64,000 bases of DNA from UBA1046 sp012511325. GTDB lineage: Bacteria; Bacillota; Clostridia; Saccharofermentanales; DTU023. The number at the start of each line of letters is the position of its first letter. Position 1 is the first letter of the stretch. The DNA lies in assembly GCA_050951925.1 (NCBI GenBank), contig JBMNJZ010000001.1, forward strand, positions 434,001 through 498,000, written 5' to 3'. The translations under genes and the position numbers were made by a program. The notes under the pieces were generated by a model. That model was not told the DNA's origin, made no database searches, and saw only the letters and a program-made list of their open reading frames with translations. Of the stretch, positions 8,203-16,656 are shown piece after piece.

Positions 8203-9752
8203 CGATCGGCCAGCCGGGCAAAGATCTCCTCCAGCGATGCCTTGGCATCGCCCAGGAGCAGGGCTACCTTGTCCGCGCTCTCGTCATATAGTGGATTATC
8301 TACTCCGGCATAACCGGGCTGGCGGTCGAAGTTCATGATGATCAAATGCCCGGCGTCCTCGACAGATAGGATCGGCATGCCGTAGATGGGTGTGCCGACG
8401 GCGGTATTGGCTGCCGGATTGACTACGTCATTGGCGCCGATGATAATCGCCAGATCAGCATTCTTGAATTGGTCGTTGATCTCTTCCATTTCGCGCAATT
8501 TATCGTAGGGTATGTCCACTTCGGCCAGCAGTACATTCATATGTCCCGGCATGCGCCCTGCTACCGGGTGGATGGCGAAATCGACTTCTGCGCCTTGGCT
8601 TTCGAGCAGGAGCATCAGCTGCTTTACCTGTTCCTGAGCCTGGGACAGAGCCATACCGTAACCGGGAACTATGATTACGCGGCGGGCTTCCTTGAGCCAG
8701 TCAAGATGGGGATCTTCCTTTGTCTCAAGTGCGGCGGGGGCTTCCTGAGCGCCTTCGTCTGTGAATTCAACAGCGGCGTCATCTGCTGTGGCAGTTGAAG
8801 CAGGGTCTGAAATAACAGCAGGCGCTGTTCCCTTGGTCGCTTTTTTAATCATGGGGGTAGATGTTTTGCCCAGCAGGATATCCGTCAGTTTGCGGTTCAT
8901 GGCGCGGCACATGATCTGAGTCAGCAAGAGGCCGGAGGCTCCGACGATACCGCCGACAGCTACCAGCAGAGGATCTGAGATTGCCAGGCCGGCAATGCCG
9001 CCGGCGACTCCGGAGAAGGAGTTAAGCAAAGAGATGGTGATGGGCATATCGGCGCCGCCCACGCGGATGGAGAAGATAACGCCGAAAGCGCCGGAGATGA
9101 CGGCACAAACCAGAATTAGTATTATCTTGGCCGCTCCGCTCTGAAAGGCGGGATGGACAAAGAGGATGGCGCTGACAAATCCCAGCAGCGCCGTGGCGAT
9201 AGTCCAGAACTGATGTCCCTTGAGTACGATTGGCTTCTGAGTGAAGACCTGGTGGAGCTTGCCGGCGGCCACAATGGAGCCGGTCAGGGTCAGGGCGCCG
9301 ACATAGATGGCGAGGCCGGAGGTGATCAGCGAGAATGGATCCTCGCCGCCGGGATTGATCAGGGTCAGGGCGCCGGCGATCATGGAGGCGCCGCCGCCGA
9401 AACCGTTGAGAAGTCCTACCATCTGGGGCATCTGCAGCATGGTGACCTTGCGCGAGAGGATCAGACCGAGGATGGTGCCGATCAGCATGGCGACCCAGAG
9501 GTCAACCACCGAGAAGATATCGAAAGCCCACAGGGTAAGGCCGATCGCCAGAGCCATGGATACTGAGCCCAGGAGATTGCCGGCTACGGCGCGGTTGACC
9601 TTGCTCATCATGGAAATGCCGATCAGGACCGTGAGCGCCAACAATCCAGCCAGAACCAGATAGGGGATCTGCTTGGAGGAGTCCATATTGGGGATGATAT
9701 TGACGTTGCTGCTTTGCGCCATGACAGCGATTGAAATCAGAGAGTTTAGCAT
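8199..9752 (-). CDS. pntB: NAD(P) transhydrogenase subunit beta
   Basis: This 517-residue membrane protein carries the remaining transmembrane helices (domain II) and the NADP(H)-binding domain III of proton-translocating transhydrogenase, which moves hydride between NADH and NADP driven by the proton gradient. Domain III is recognisable from VIIVPGYGMALSQAQ, HPVAGRMPGHMNVLLAE, IIIGANDVVNPAAN and NFDRQPGYAGVDNPL. The linker between membrane part and domain III (about residues 300-350) is long and rich in Ala, Thr, Asp and Glu. Its start overlaps the stop of pntA2 in TAATG, so translation is coupled. Together with malic enzyme elsewhere in the window it would feed the NADPH pool. Confidence 0.93.
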   Translation of the reverse strand: MLNSLISIAVMAQSSNVNIIPNMDSSKQIPYLVLAGLLALTVLIGISMMSKVNRAVAGNLLGSVSMALAIGLTLWAFDIFSVVDLWVAMLIGTILGLILSRKVTMLQMPQMVGLLNGFGGGASMIAGALTLINPGGEDPFSLITSGLAIYVGALTLTGSIVAAGKLHQVFTQKPIVLKGHQFWTIATALLGFVSAILFVHPAFQSGAAKIILILVCAVISGAFGVIFSIRVGGADMPITISLLNSFSGVAGGIAGLAISDPLLVAVGGIVGASGLLLTQIMCRAMNRKLTDILLGKTSTPMIKKATKGTAPAVISDPASTATADDAAVEFTDEGAQEAPAALETKEDPHLDWLKEARRVIIVPGYGMALSQAQEQVKQLMLLLESQGAEVDFAIHPVAGRMPGHMNVLLAEVDIPYDKLREMEEINDQFKNADLAIIIGANDVVNPAANTAVGTPIYGMPILSVEDAGHLIIMNFDRQPGYAGVDNPLYDESADKVALLLGDAKASLEEIFARLADR

Positions 9753-10105
9753 TAGTCCTGACCTCCGGTTTTTTCAGTTCCGGCCGTTTCGGTTCCGGCA
9801 GCGGATTCGCTGTGGAACATGCGCAGCATCCGGTCGGTGACGGCAAATCCGCCCACTACATTCAGCATAGCCAAGATGATGGCTATATAGCCGAAAATTC
9901 TTGCTATCCAGTTGACACCCGGTTCACCCAGGACACCGGTGGCGGCGGTCGCCGCCAGGCAGCCCAGGATTGTGACACCGGAGAAAGCGTTCATGCCGGA
10001 CATCAGAGGCGTATGCAACAGGCTGGGCACGCGGTTGATAATCTTGTATCCGACCAGAGCGGATACCACAAAGATTGCCGATAAGACAAATTGAATCGTA
10101 GACAA
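9752..10105 (-). CDS. pntA2: NAD(P) transhydrogenase subunit alpha part 2 (membrane part)
   Basis: A 117-residue, almost wholly hydrophobic protein corresponding to the C-terminal membrane segment of the alpha subunit (SALVGYKIINRVPSLLHTP, MSGMNAFSGVTILG, IATILAMLNVVGGF-like stretch). In many bacteria the alpha subunit is split exactly this way into a soluble NAD-binding polypeptide and this membrane polypeptide. It lies between pntA1 and pntB and shares one base with the pntB start codon. A Pro/Gly/Thr-rich tail follows the last helix. Confidence 0.9.
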   Translation of the reverse strand: MSTIQFVLSAIFVVSALVGYKIINRVPSLLHTPLMSGMNAFSGVTILGCLAATAATGVLGEPGVNWIARIFGYIAIILAMLNVVGGFAVTDRMLRMFHSESAAGTETAGTEKTGGQD

Positions 10106-10128
10106 ATTTCACCTCATAAAAATAAAAT

Positions 10129-10152
10129 GCCACCGGCGGAAATGCCGGCGGC
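10129..10152 (-). other. GC-rich hairpin between pntA1 and pntA2
   Basis: A nine-base stem with one mismatch (GCCGCCGGC pairing with GCCGGTGGC on the minus strand, loop of about six bases) lies in the 60-base gap inside the pnt operon. No T-tract follows, so it may protect or process the message rather than terminate it. Confidence 0.35.
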
Positions 10153-10165
10153 AATGATTGACAGA

Positions 10166-11323
10166 CTATAGACCCATGGCCTCGCGAGTGCCTTGGTGAA
10201 CAATCTCGCCATCGTGGGTGGTCAAGGTTGAAGCGACAATTTCGTCGCTGAAGTCGAGCGCGATCTCGCCGTCCCGGCAGAGATAGTGCACCAGATTATA
10301 GATATTATGGGCAAACATCCAGGTGGCGCTCTGCGGCAGATGCCCGGGCAGATTCTTAATGCCGATCAAGGTGACGCCATGCTTGACTTCCGTGGTCCCC
10401 GCCGGTGTGATTTCACAATTGCCGCCTTGGTCGATCGAGATATCAACGATGACCGCGCCTGGTTTCATTCTCTTGACCATATCTTCGGTGACCAGAATAG
10501 GGGCGACTTTGCCGGGAACCAGGGCCGAGAGGAAGACTATATCCATTTTTTCGATATAAGGCGCCAGCAATGCGCGCTCCTCCGCCAGACGTTCTTCGGA
10601 GAGCTGCAGAGCGTAGCCGCCTTCACCTACAGCCTCTTCACAGGGCACACCGGTCTCGACGATTTTGGCGCCCAGAGACTGGGCTTGAGTCGCGGCTTCC
10701 GGTCTGATGTCAGCGGCATAGGTAATGGCGCCCAACCTCTTGGCTGTGGCCAAGGCTTGCAAACCTCCAACGCCGGCGCCTATGATTAGGGCTTCGATCG
10801 GTTTGACCATGCCGACCGCCGAGAAGATTTGCGGTACGAATCTGGGCAGGGCGTTGGCAGCCAGCAGAATGCCTTTGTAGCCGGCGCAAGTTGACATTGA
10901 AGTCAGGGCGTCCATACTCTGAGCGCGGGAGATACGCGGCATGGTGTCCAGGGTCAGAGCAATGATGCCATTTTCCGCCAGTTTCCGCACCATTTCATGA
11001 TTGACAGGCGAAGCGGGGTGGATGAAAGCGATCAGGATCTGTCCTTTGCGCATCAGATCTGCTTCGTTTTTGCCGTAATCGGCATTGAATTGCGGCTCTT
11101 TGACCTTGAGGATGATCTCCGCCCGGTCGAAAACTTCCTTGGCTGTATCTACGAGTTCCGCGCCGGCCTCCTCATATTCGTGATCACGGTAAAAAGAACC
11201 TACGCCGGCGCCTCTTTCCACCAGGACGCGCAAACCGTCCGCTATCATCTTTTTAACTGTTTCCGGCGTTGCGGCTACACGCTGTTCACCGGGCATGATT
11301 TCTTTAGGAATGCCAACAATCAT
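10166..11323 (-). CDS. pntA1: NAD(P) transhydrogenase subunit alpha part 1 (NAD-binding)
   Basis: A 385-residue soluble subunit, similar to alanine dehydrogenase, that binds NAD(H) in the cytoplasm. Signatures are the N-terminal GIPKEIMPGEQRVAATPE, the SAQSMDALTSMSTCAGYKG-like middle segment, the Rossmann loop IIGAGVGGLQALATAKRLG and DIRPEAATQAQSLGAK. The ATG at 11323 follows GGAGG at good spacing. It is the first gene of the pntA1-pntA2-pntB operon. The 620 bases upstream separate it from a divergent regulator gene, so its promoter should lie there; I did not identify it with confidence. Confidence 0.92.
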   Translation of the reverse strand: MIVGIPKEIMPGEQRVAATPETVKKMIADGLRVLVERGAGVGSFYRDHEYEEAGAELVDTAKEVFDRAEIILKVKEPQFNADYGKNEADLMRKGQILIAFIHPASPVNHEMVRKLAENGIIALTLDTMPRISRAQSMDALTSMSTCAGYKGILLAANALPRFVPQIFSAVGMVKPIEALIIGAGVGGLQALATAKRLGAITYAADIRPEAATQAQSLGAKIVETGVPCEEAVGEGGYALQLSEERLAEERALLAPYIEKMDIVFLSALVPGKVAPILVTEDMVKRMKPGAVIVDISIDQGGNCEITPAGTTEVKHGVTLIGIKNLPGHLPQSATWMFAHNIYNLVHYLCRDGEIALDFSDEIVASTLTTHDGEIVHQGTREAMGL

Positions 11324-11660
11324 AATCTACCTCCATGTGATAATCTCTGATTACATATCGTAACATTAATTCAGGGTGCGGGCAATGATTTTTCCCTGAA
11401 AAACATTGTCTTTCAGCACTTATGGGAACATACAATAATCTTTATGCATTGTGAATAACCGGGAAAGATTTAAGTTAAAACGGTTACCGGCGGAACTGAG
11501 AGGGAAATTATTTACGAATAGAAAGCTAAAACAATTAATTAATTACTTCGGATAAACAGTTCCGGTGAGAAGGGAAATATTGTCGGAAAACAGTCTTCGA
11601 CAGTTAAGCTTATATTTATGTAGATTTTACATAAATATTTATTGTGCGCCGCAACATTGC

Positions 11661-11705
11661 CGGTTATAGCTTCATCGGTTACAGCTTCGCCGATTACAGC
11701 TTCGT
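11661..11705. repeat. Three tandem 15-bp repeats
   Basis: Units CGGTTATAGCTTCAT, CGGTTACAGCTTCGC and CGATTACAGCTTCGT follow each other directly and differ at two to four positions. Fifteen bases is a non-integral number of helical turns, so cooperative operators are less likely than simple slippage duplication. Confidence 0.75.
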
Positions 11706-11855
11706 CGAGGCGAGAGCTGCAGTGTCAGCGAAAAATTTACCGGCGCAAGACATGTGGGGGTTATAACACTACTACTTAAGCAGTTTTTAGATATTTTGTC
11801 TTTGAAATGGATGGGGAGAGTGCCGATAATATGAAACAAATAACTTGCTCTTGAC

Positions 11856-11884
11856 TTGCCCTTCGACTGTCCCTTTGATATAGT
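11856..11884 (+). promoter_or_regulatory. Probable sigma-A promoter for the AlbA_2-domain gene
   Basis: A -35-like TTGCCC is separated by 17 bases from a -10-like TATAGT, placing transcription start about 50 bases before the ATG at 11944. An overlapping TTGACT five bases earlier would give a longer spacer. Prediction from spacing and match only. Confidence 0.4.
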
Positions 11885-11943
11885 GTGGGGAAGTTAATGG
11901 GAGAGTTAGAAGTAAAGTTTTCTTATTCAGATAGGGGGAAATT

Positions 11944-13482
11944 ATGGCGATTCCGATCAATATAGAAGAACTACTTCGCCAACATGTGATAGAAAGTGCA
12001 CGCATAGAATACAAGAAAGACTGGAATCCGGAACCGATTCTGCATTCAGTTACTGCCTTTGCCAATGATTTTGATAATCTTGGCGGTGGTTATATTGTAA
12101 TAGGCGTGGAAGAGCAGAACGGTTATCCCAAGTTACCCATAAAGGGGCTTAGTGAAAATGTATTGGACTCTATCCAGAAGGAGCTGCTGAATAAATGCAA
12201 CCTTATTGAACCGCGATACATACCGGTCATAGAACCGGTGTTGATAGATGGGCGGTATATTCTTGTTTTATGGGTTCCTGGAGGAGATGACAGACCCTAC
12301 AAGTGCCCGGTAAAAATATATACGGAAAAAGGAGCCAAAAGGAGTGAAAAGGCATATTACATCCGAAAAGGTTCCAATACCATCCGGACAAATGCATTGG
12401 AAGAGCGGGAGCTGATTGGACTGGCAAGAAATATTCCCTTTGATGATAGAGTAAATAATCATGCGGAAATCACAGATATGCGCTCAAGTTTACTTTCAGA
12501 GTACCTTCACGAAGTTGACAGCGGATTGTACGAAAGTTCTCTTTCCCGTACAGTTGAAGATATAGCAACAGACATGCGTCTTGTCGGTGGGCCTTCAGAG
12601 ATGAGAAAGCCCATAAATGTAGGATTGATGTTTTTTAACGAAAGACCGGATCATTTCTTTCCTTACAGTCAGATTGAAGTAATAGACAAGCCTGACCCGA
12701 CGGGGATTGGGATGAAAGAGAGAATTTTTACAGGACCACTTAACCGGCAACTAAGTGATGCATTGTCTTATATCAGAAATTATGTCATAGCAGAATATGT
12801 GACGAAATTACCTGATCAAGCAGAGGCGGTTCGTGTTTTCAATTGGCCTTACAGAGCTGTAGAGGAAGCACTTAGTAATGCCATTTACCATCGCTCATAT
12901 CAGATTCGCGAACCGGTTACCGTAACAATTACTCCTGAACAGATGGATATCTTGAGTCTTCCGGGTCCTGACCGATCAATTACGGATAATGATCTGAAAA
13001 ATAGAGTGCTAATCTCCAGCCGATATCGGAACAGGCGTATTGGTGATTTTCTTAAAGAATTAAAGATGGTTGAGGGAAGAAATACTGGCATTCCACTGAT
13101 TGTGAATGAGATGAAAAACAACGGTTCTGAGTTACCAATCTTTAAGACAGACGAGGACAGGAGCTATTTTCGAGTGATTTTCCCAATTCATCAAGCGTTT
13201 CTTGAACAGAATAAAAATGATGCGAAAGAACCGAGAGTAAAGAAAAGCTCTAAGCGGAGGAATAGAGAAGAACTACGGGTGCTGGTTCTTGAATTATTGG
13301 CACAAAAGGGCAATCTTTCAACCAATGAGTTGGCTAAGGAACTCGGATATAAGAGTTTAAATGATACACTACGTGCTGTTGTTAAAGAGATGTTAGAGTC
13401 AGAAGAGGTTGTATATCTCTATCCGGACAAACCGAACAGTAGAAACCAGAAAATTTATTTGAAACAAGAAAAACCGGTGTAA
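11944..13482 (+). CDS. AlbA_2/Schlafen-type putative DNA-binding regulator with GHKL-like ATPase and winged helix
   Basis: This 512-residue protein starts with an AlbA_2 (divergent AAA_4, Schlafen-like) domain, about residues 15-140 (ESARIEYKKDW, GGGYIVIGVEE, YYIRKGSNT). A GHKL-like ATPase region around residues 300-400 follows (AVEEALSNAIYHRSY as the N-box-like motif, LPGPDRSI, GRNTGIP). A C-terminal winged helix covers about 430-500 after a Lys/Arg-rich linker. Proteins of this architecture are common putative transcriptional regulators or RNA-binding proteins of unknown target. It is a single-gene unit. Its base composition and codon choice (AGA, ATA, AAT) are visibly more AT-rich than the neighbouring metabolic genes, which suggests horizontal acquisition. 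Confidence 0.75.
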   Translation: MAIPINIEELLRQHVIESARIEYKKDWNPEPILHSVTAFANDFDNLGGGYIVIGVEEQNGYPKLPIKGLSENVLDSIQKELLNKCNLIEPRYIPVIEPVLIDGRYILVLWVPGGDDRPYKCPVKIYTEKGAKRSEKAYYIRKGSNTIRTNALEERELIGLARNIPFDDRVNNHAEITDMRSSLLSEYLHEVDSGLYESSLSRTVEDIATDMRLVGGPSEMRKPINVGLMFFNERPDHFFPYSQIEVIDKPDPTGIGMKERIFTGPLNRQLSDALSYIRNYVIAEYVTKLPDQAEAVRVFNWPYRAVEEALSNAIYHRSYQIREPVTVTITPEQMDILSLPGPDRSITDNDLKNRVLISSRYRNRRIGDFLKELKMVEGRNTGIPLIVNEMKNNGSELPIFKTDEDRSYFRVIFPIHQAFLEQNKNDAKEPRVKKSSKRRNREELRVLVLELLAQKGNLSTNELAKELGYKSLNDTLRAVVKEMLESEEVVYLYPDKPNSRNQKIYLKQEKPV

Positions 13483-13646
13483 GGAAGATCCTCCATTTCT
13501 GGTATCGAACAACTTGTTATGCTGCTTGTAATTCGCAGCTGTTTTCAGTGTATTATGGCTTCATATATTCTACTGGGGACATATAGCTTAGATGCTGTTG
13601 TACCGGTGCGCGGGGGGCGGACAGCGTAAAGGACTCCGTTGTGAAA

Positions 13647-14909
13647 TTAGTGTTCAACAGAGGCTTTGCTGTTTTCCCGTGGCAGTACAAAATAAAACAG
13701 GAAAAAACAGAGGGCCATCGGTACGAGCATGGCAATGAAATGCGGCCGATAGCTGCCGGTCAGATCGAAGATCGTGTTGCCGATAATCGGTGTCAGGGTC
13801 ATGCCGATATTATAAAAGGATACGAAGAGACTATTGACTTTGGAATAATCCTCCGGCCGAAAAATCCCCCGCGCGACCAGAGGCTGCGAGACCGTGCCGG
13901 CCGGGCTGCCCAGGAGATTGCCGAAAGCCAGAGGTATCAGCGCCCAGGTATAGTGTGCAAGGCAAAGCGCGCCCAGACCTGTGAAAGCGGCGAAGATAGC
14001 CAGCAGTGTCGCGAAGCGAACTGAGGTGCGGTCATAGATCAGGCCGAGCAAGACTTTGCCTATGGCCAATAGTCCCATTGACATGGCCATGACATTGGCT
14101 GCGTAATAGGAGGAATAGCCGAGATCGCGGAAATAAGGCGTCACAAAATTGATAATGCTGTAGCCGGCAACCCCATTGCAGAGGAAGGCTATAGCCAGCA
14201 GCCAGAACTTGTAATCGGAAGCCACTCCTTTGCCTGTGGTCAAGTATTCATTGACCACATCAGCTACTTCCGCCGCGGGTGAGGGTCCGTCCGTTCCCGG
14301 TTCTGAAGCGGCACCGTCGGCCGGATGTGGCGGCAGACGGAGGACGAAGAAGCCGATCGGCACCACAAAGACGAACATGAGTATGGCCAGAAAACCAAAA
14401 GCGTGCCGCCAACTCAAGGATTCAATAATGGCATTGACCAGCGGATTGAGGACCATGCCGCCGATACCGCTGCCCATGAAAGTGATCCCGAGCGCCAGCC
14501 CTATATCGCGGTCAAACCAGCTATTGAGCAGGATGGAGACAGGCACCATCGAGATGAAGCATTGCGCAATCCCAACCAGGAGCGCAATCGTGTACAGTTG
14601 CCAGAGATTATTGACGAAAGCAAAACCGAGGTAGATTAGCGGTGTCAGGATAGAGAAAATCCTGAACAGGCGGATCAGCCCATATCTGTCTATCATGCGG
14701 CTGATAATCAGATTGACGAAGATCGTAACCACCAGGATCAGGGTTTGAGCCAGCGAGAAACTCTGCCTGCTGATTCCCAGTCCCTCTGTTACCGGGATTG
14801 TAAAAATCGTAAAGACATTGTAGATGATGCCGACGATCAGAGCCATCACAAAAAAGCAGGAGACTACAATCATCCACTTATTGAAGCCTTTCTTCCGCTG
14901 TGTACTCAA
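13647..14909 (-). CDS. MFS transporter, oxalate/formate-antiporter-like (third in window)
   Basis: A 420-residue carrier with twelve predicted hydrophobic segments and a cytoplasmic loop around residues 195-220 rich in Ala, Glu and Pro. It shares the NVFTIFTIPVTEGLG and FMGSGIGGMVLNPL features of the OFA-like branch but is only distantly related to the tandem pair at 5.6-8.2 kb. The start is TTG 14909, preceded by AAAGGAG with about 11 bases spacing. It forms a single-gene unit between the AlbA_2 gene (convergent) and mtnA (divergent). Substrate unknown. Confidence 0.75.
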   Translation of the reverse strand: MSTQRKKGFNKWMIVVSCFFVMALIVGIIYNVFTIFTIPVTEGLGISRQSFSLAQTLILVVTIFVNLIISRMIDRYGLIRLFRIFSILTPLIYLGFAFVNNLWQLYTIALLVGIAQCFISMVPVSILLNSWFDRDIGLALGITFMGSGIGGMVLNPLVNAIIESLSWRHAFGFLAILMFVFVVPIGFFVLRLPPHPADGAASEPGTDGPSPAAEVADVVNEYLTTGKGVASDYKFWLLAIAFLCNGVAGYSIINFVTPYFRDLGYSSYYAANVMAMSMGLLAIGKVLLGLIYDRTSVRFATLLAIFAAFTGLGALCLAHYTWALIPLAFGNLLGSPAGTVSQPLVARGIFRPEDYSKVNSLFVSFYNIGMTLTPIIGNTIFDLTGSYRPHFIAMLVPMALCFFLFYFVLPRENSKASVEH

Positions 14910-14952
14910 ATCAGTTTTAACTCCTTTATCGAAGACAATCCGTCTGTCGAAG

Positions 14953-14992
14953 ACAGTCCGCCGTTCGTAATTACAGTCCGCCGTCCGTAATT
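14953..14992. repeat. 20-bp tandem duplication
   Basis: ACAGTCCGCCGTTCGTAATT at 14953-14972 is followed directly by a copy with a single T-to-C change. A looser related segment precedes it. Confidence 0.8.
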
Positions 14993-15116
14993 ACAAACGT
15001 CCGGCAAAATGAAGCGACAAAATGAAGCCCAATAACGACCGCCAAGCGGAATAATCTACCAGCCTAACGCCTTAGTCTGCCTCATACTATAACAAAATAC
15101 CGAATTGAGAGGTCGG

Positions 15117-15254
15117 ACTTTTTCCTCTATCATTAAAGGAGTGGGAGCTTCACGAGCGTGGACAACCGCATACAGAAGAGGCTACACGCTCAGCAGTGTC
15201 GGTGGGAGCTTCACGAGCGTGGACAACCGCGCCGAGAACTTTTTCCTCTATCAT
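15117..15254. repeat. Nested direct repeats in the mtnA leader
   Basis: A 29-bp segment at 15141-15169 is repeated exactly at 15202-15230 (61-base spacing). An outer 17-bp segment ACTTTTTCCTCTATCAT at 15117-15133 is repeated exactly at 15238-15254, just before the mtnA ribosome binding site. The pattern implies stepwise duplication of leader DNA; the first outer copy is also followed by AAAGGAG, so the original ribosome binding site region may have been duplicated. Confidence 0.85.
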
Positions 15255-15272
15255 AGAGATAAGGAGGATCAG

Positions 15273-16493
15273 ATGGATACTTTGCGCTGGTCGGAGGGGC
15301 GACTTAGTCTGCTCGACCAGAGAGAGCTGCCCGCCGTGGTCAGCTATCTCGAATATGACACTGTCGAAGGTGTATATGAGGCGATTCGCGATATGGTAGT
15401 GCGCGGCGCGCCGGCGATCGGAGTTGCTGCCGCCTACGGCATGGTGCTTGCGGCCGGAGAGCTTCTGCCGGCGGGAGGCAAAGCAGCATTTCCTGTCGCT
15501 AAGCGGGATGAGGCCGCTTCTACCCCGGTTCCGGATCCGGGCGAGTGCTGTTCCAATGGCCGGATCTGTGGTCCGACAGAGGAAAGTCCGGGCGAAACAG
15601 ATGAGTTTGCTCCTCCGGCCATCAGGCCGGACAAAACCATCTCCGGTGTTACCGGCGAAGACTTCCTGGCCGCTTTTGCGCAACGGGCTGATTATCTGAT
15701 CTCGGCCCGTCCTACCGCCGTCAATCTGGAATGGGCGGTCTCGCGCCTGCTGGCTGCGGCTCGCCGCTGTCTGGAGCATGACCTAGCAGCATTTATCGAA
15801 GGCGCCGCGCCGGCACGCCTACTCTCTTGTCTGGAGCGGGAGGCGGCTCTGATCCAGGAGAAAGATCTGCGCACCAATCGGGCGATCGGCGAGCATCTCC
15901 TAAGTCTGCTCAAACCCGGCGACGGTGTCCTGACGCATTGCAATGCCGGCGCGCTGGCCACCACGGGCTACGGTACGGCCACTGCCCCCTTCTATCTGGC
16001 GCTGGAGCGGGGGATCCCGCTTTGCATCTATGTCGATGAGACCAGGCCCCGCCAGCAGGGATCACGGCTGACAGCTTTTGAACTGCAGCAGGCCGGCGCG
16101 GATCTCGTCCTGATCTGCGACAATATGGCAGCCAGCGTGATGAGCCAAGGCAAGATACAAGCCTGCATCACCGGCTGTGACCGCGTCGCCGCCAACGGCG
16201 ACACCGCCAACAAAATCGGCACCTTGGGAGTCGCCATCCTGGCCCGACACTTCGGCATCCCTTTCTATATCGCCGCGCCGTCCTCGACCATCGATCTTTC
16301 CTGTCCTACCGGGGCGGAAATACCAATCGAAGAGCGCAGCGCTGACGAAGTCAGGCTGATCAATGGCGGCTATATCTGCCCGCCGGATGTCCCGGTTTAC
16401 AATCCCAGCTTTGATGTAACTCCCGCCGGTCTGATTACAGCGATCGTAACCGAGGACGGCATCATCTACCCGCCCTTCACAGGCAAGCTATAG
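15273..16493 (+). CDS. mtnA: S-methyl-5-thioribose-1-phosphate isomerase
   Basis: This 406-residue enzyme interconverts methylthioribose-1-phosphate and methylthioribulose-1-phosphate in methionine salvage (eIF2B-like fold). Signatures include MVVRGAPAIGVAAAYG, LTHCNAGALATTGYGTA, the catalytic-cysteine/aspartate region CITGCDRVAANGDTANKIGT and FYIAAPSSTID. It is about 60 residues longer than typical because of an insertion at about residues 68-130, rich in Pro, Ala, Ser and Glu with three cysteines, between the first conserved segment and the helix starting FLAAFAQRADYL. The ATG at 15273 has a strong AAGGAGG at 15261-15267. No other methionine-salvage gene is adjacent. The isomerase may also act on related sugar phosphates. 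Confidence 0.92.
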   Translation: MDTLRWSEGRLSLLDQRELPAVVSYLEYDTVEGVYEAIRDMVVRGAPAIGVAAAYGMVLAAGELLPAGGKAAFPVAKRDEAASTPVPDPGECCSNGRICGPTEESPGETDEFAPPAIRPDKTISGVTGEDFLAAFAQRADYLISARPTAVNLEWAVSRLLAAARRCLEHDLAAFIEGAAPARLLSCLEREAALIQEKDLRTNRAIGEHLLSLLKPGDGVLTHCNAGALATTGYGTATAPFYLALERGIPLCIYVDETRPRQQGSRLTAFELQQAGADLVLICDNMAASVMSQGKIQACITGCDRVAANGDTANKIGTLGVAILARHFGIPFYIAAPSSTIDLSCPTGAEIPIEERSADEVRLINGGYICPPDVPVYNPSFDVTPAGLITAIVTEDGIIYPPFTGKL

Positions 16494-16520
16494 ACGAAGG
16501 CGCTCAGGAAACCCCTGCCA

Positions 16521-16605
16521 CACCTGCGGCACAGGAAGCTAACCGCCGGATTTCGAGATAGTCCGGCTTGATGTCGGCCGCACCCGTGACACAGGAAGCT
16601 AACCG
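16521..16605. repeat. 25-bp imperfect direct repeat downstream of mtnA
   Basis: Copies at 16521-16545 and 16581-16605 are near-identical, ending in an exact ACAGGAAGCTAACCG, with a 60-base period similar to the repeat period in the mtnA leader. Confidence 0.7.
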
Positions 16606-16656
16606 TCTTGGCTGCGCCAATGGCCTGCGCGTCCTATTCCCCGTTTATCCTGGCGA

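Larger units (their letters stand above)
11324..11943. other. 620-base intergenic region between divergent pnt operon and AlbA_2 gene
   Basis: The gap is AT-rich near pntA1, contains three 15-bp near-identical units at 11661-11705 (described separately), and a plausible promoter for the rightward gene at 11856-11884. No coding region or structured RNA was recognised. Any Rex-like operator for pnt would have to be here, but no clear copy of its consensus was seen. Confidence 0.5.
14910..15272. other. 363-base intergenic region with several direct repeats
   Basis: Between the divergent MFS gene and mtnA. It holds a 20-bp tandem duplication (14953-14992) and two nested pairs of direct repeats (15117-15254). 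No SAM riboswitch core was found, although mtnA is often under SAM control in Bacillota. No convincing promoter was identified. Confidence 0.5.

Noticed and set aside
14990..15272. SAM riboswitch upstream of mtnA
   Set aside because: The conserved core (including the GAGGGA and GGCAACC-like elements) is absent; the structure-like appearance comes from direct repeats.
4677..16504. GACGAAGGCGC at 4680-4690 and 16493-16502 as members of the dispersed repeat
   Set aside because: Only about 11 bases match and the same string also occurs by chance inside coding genes such as deoC; flanks do not align.
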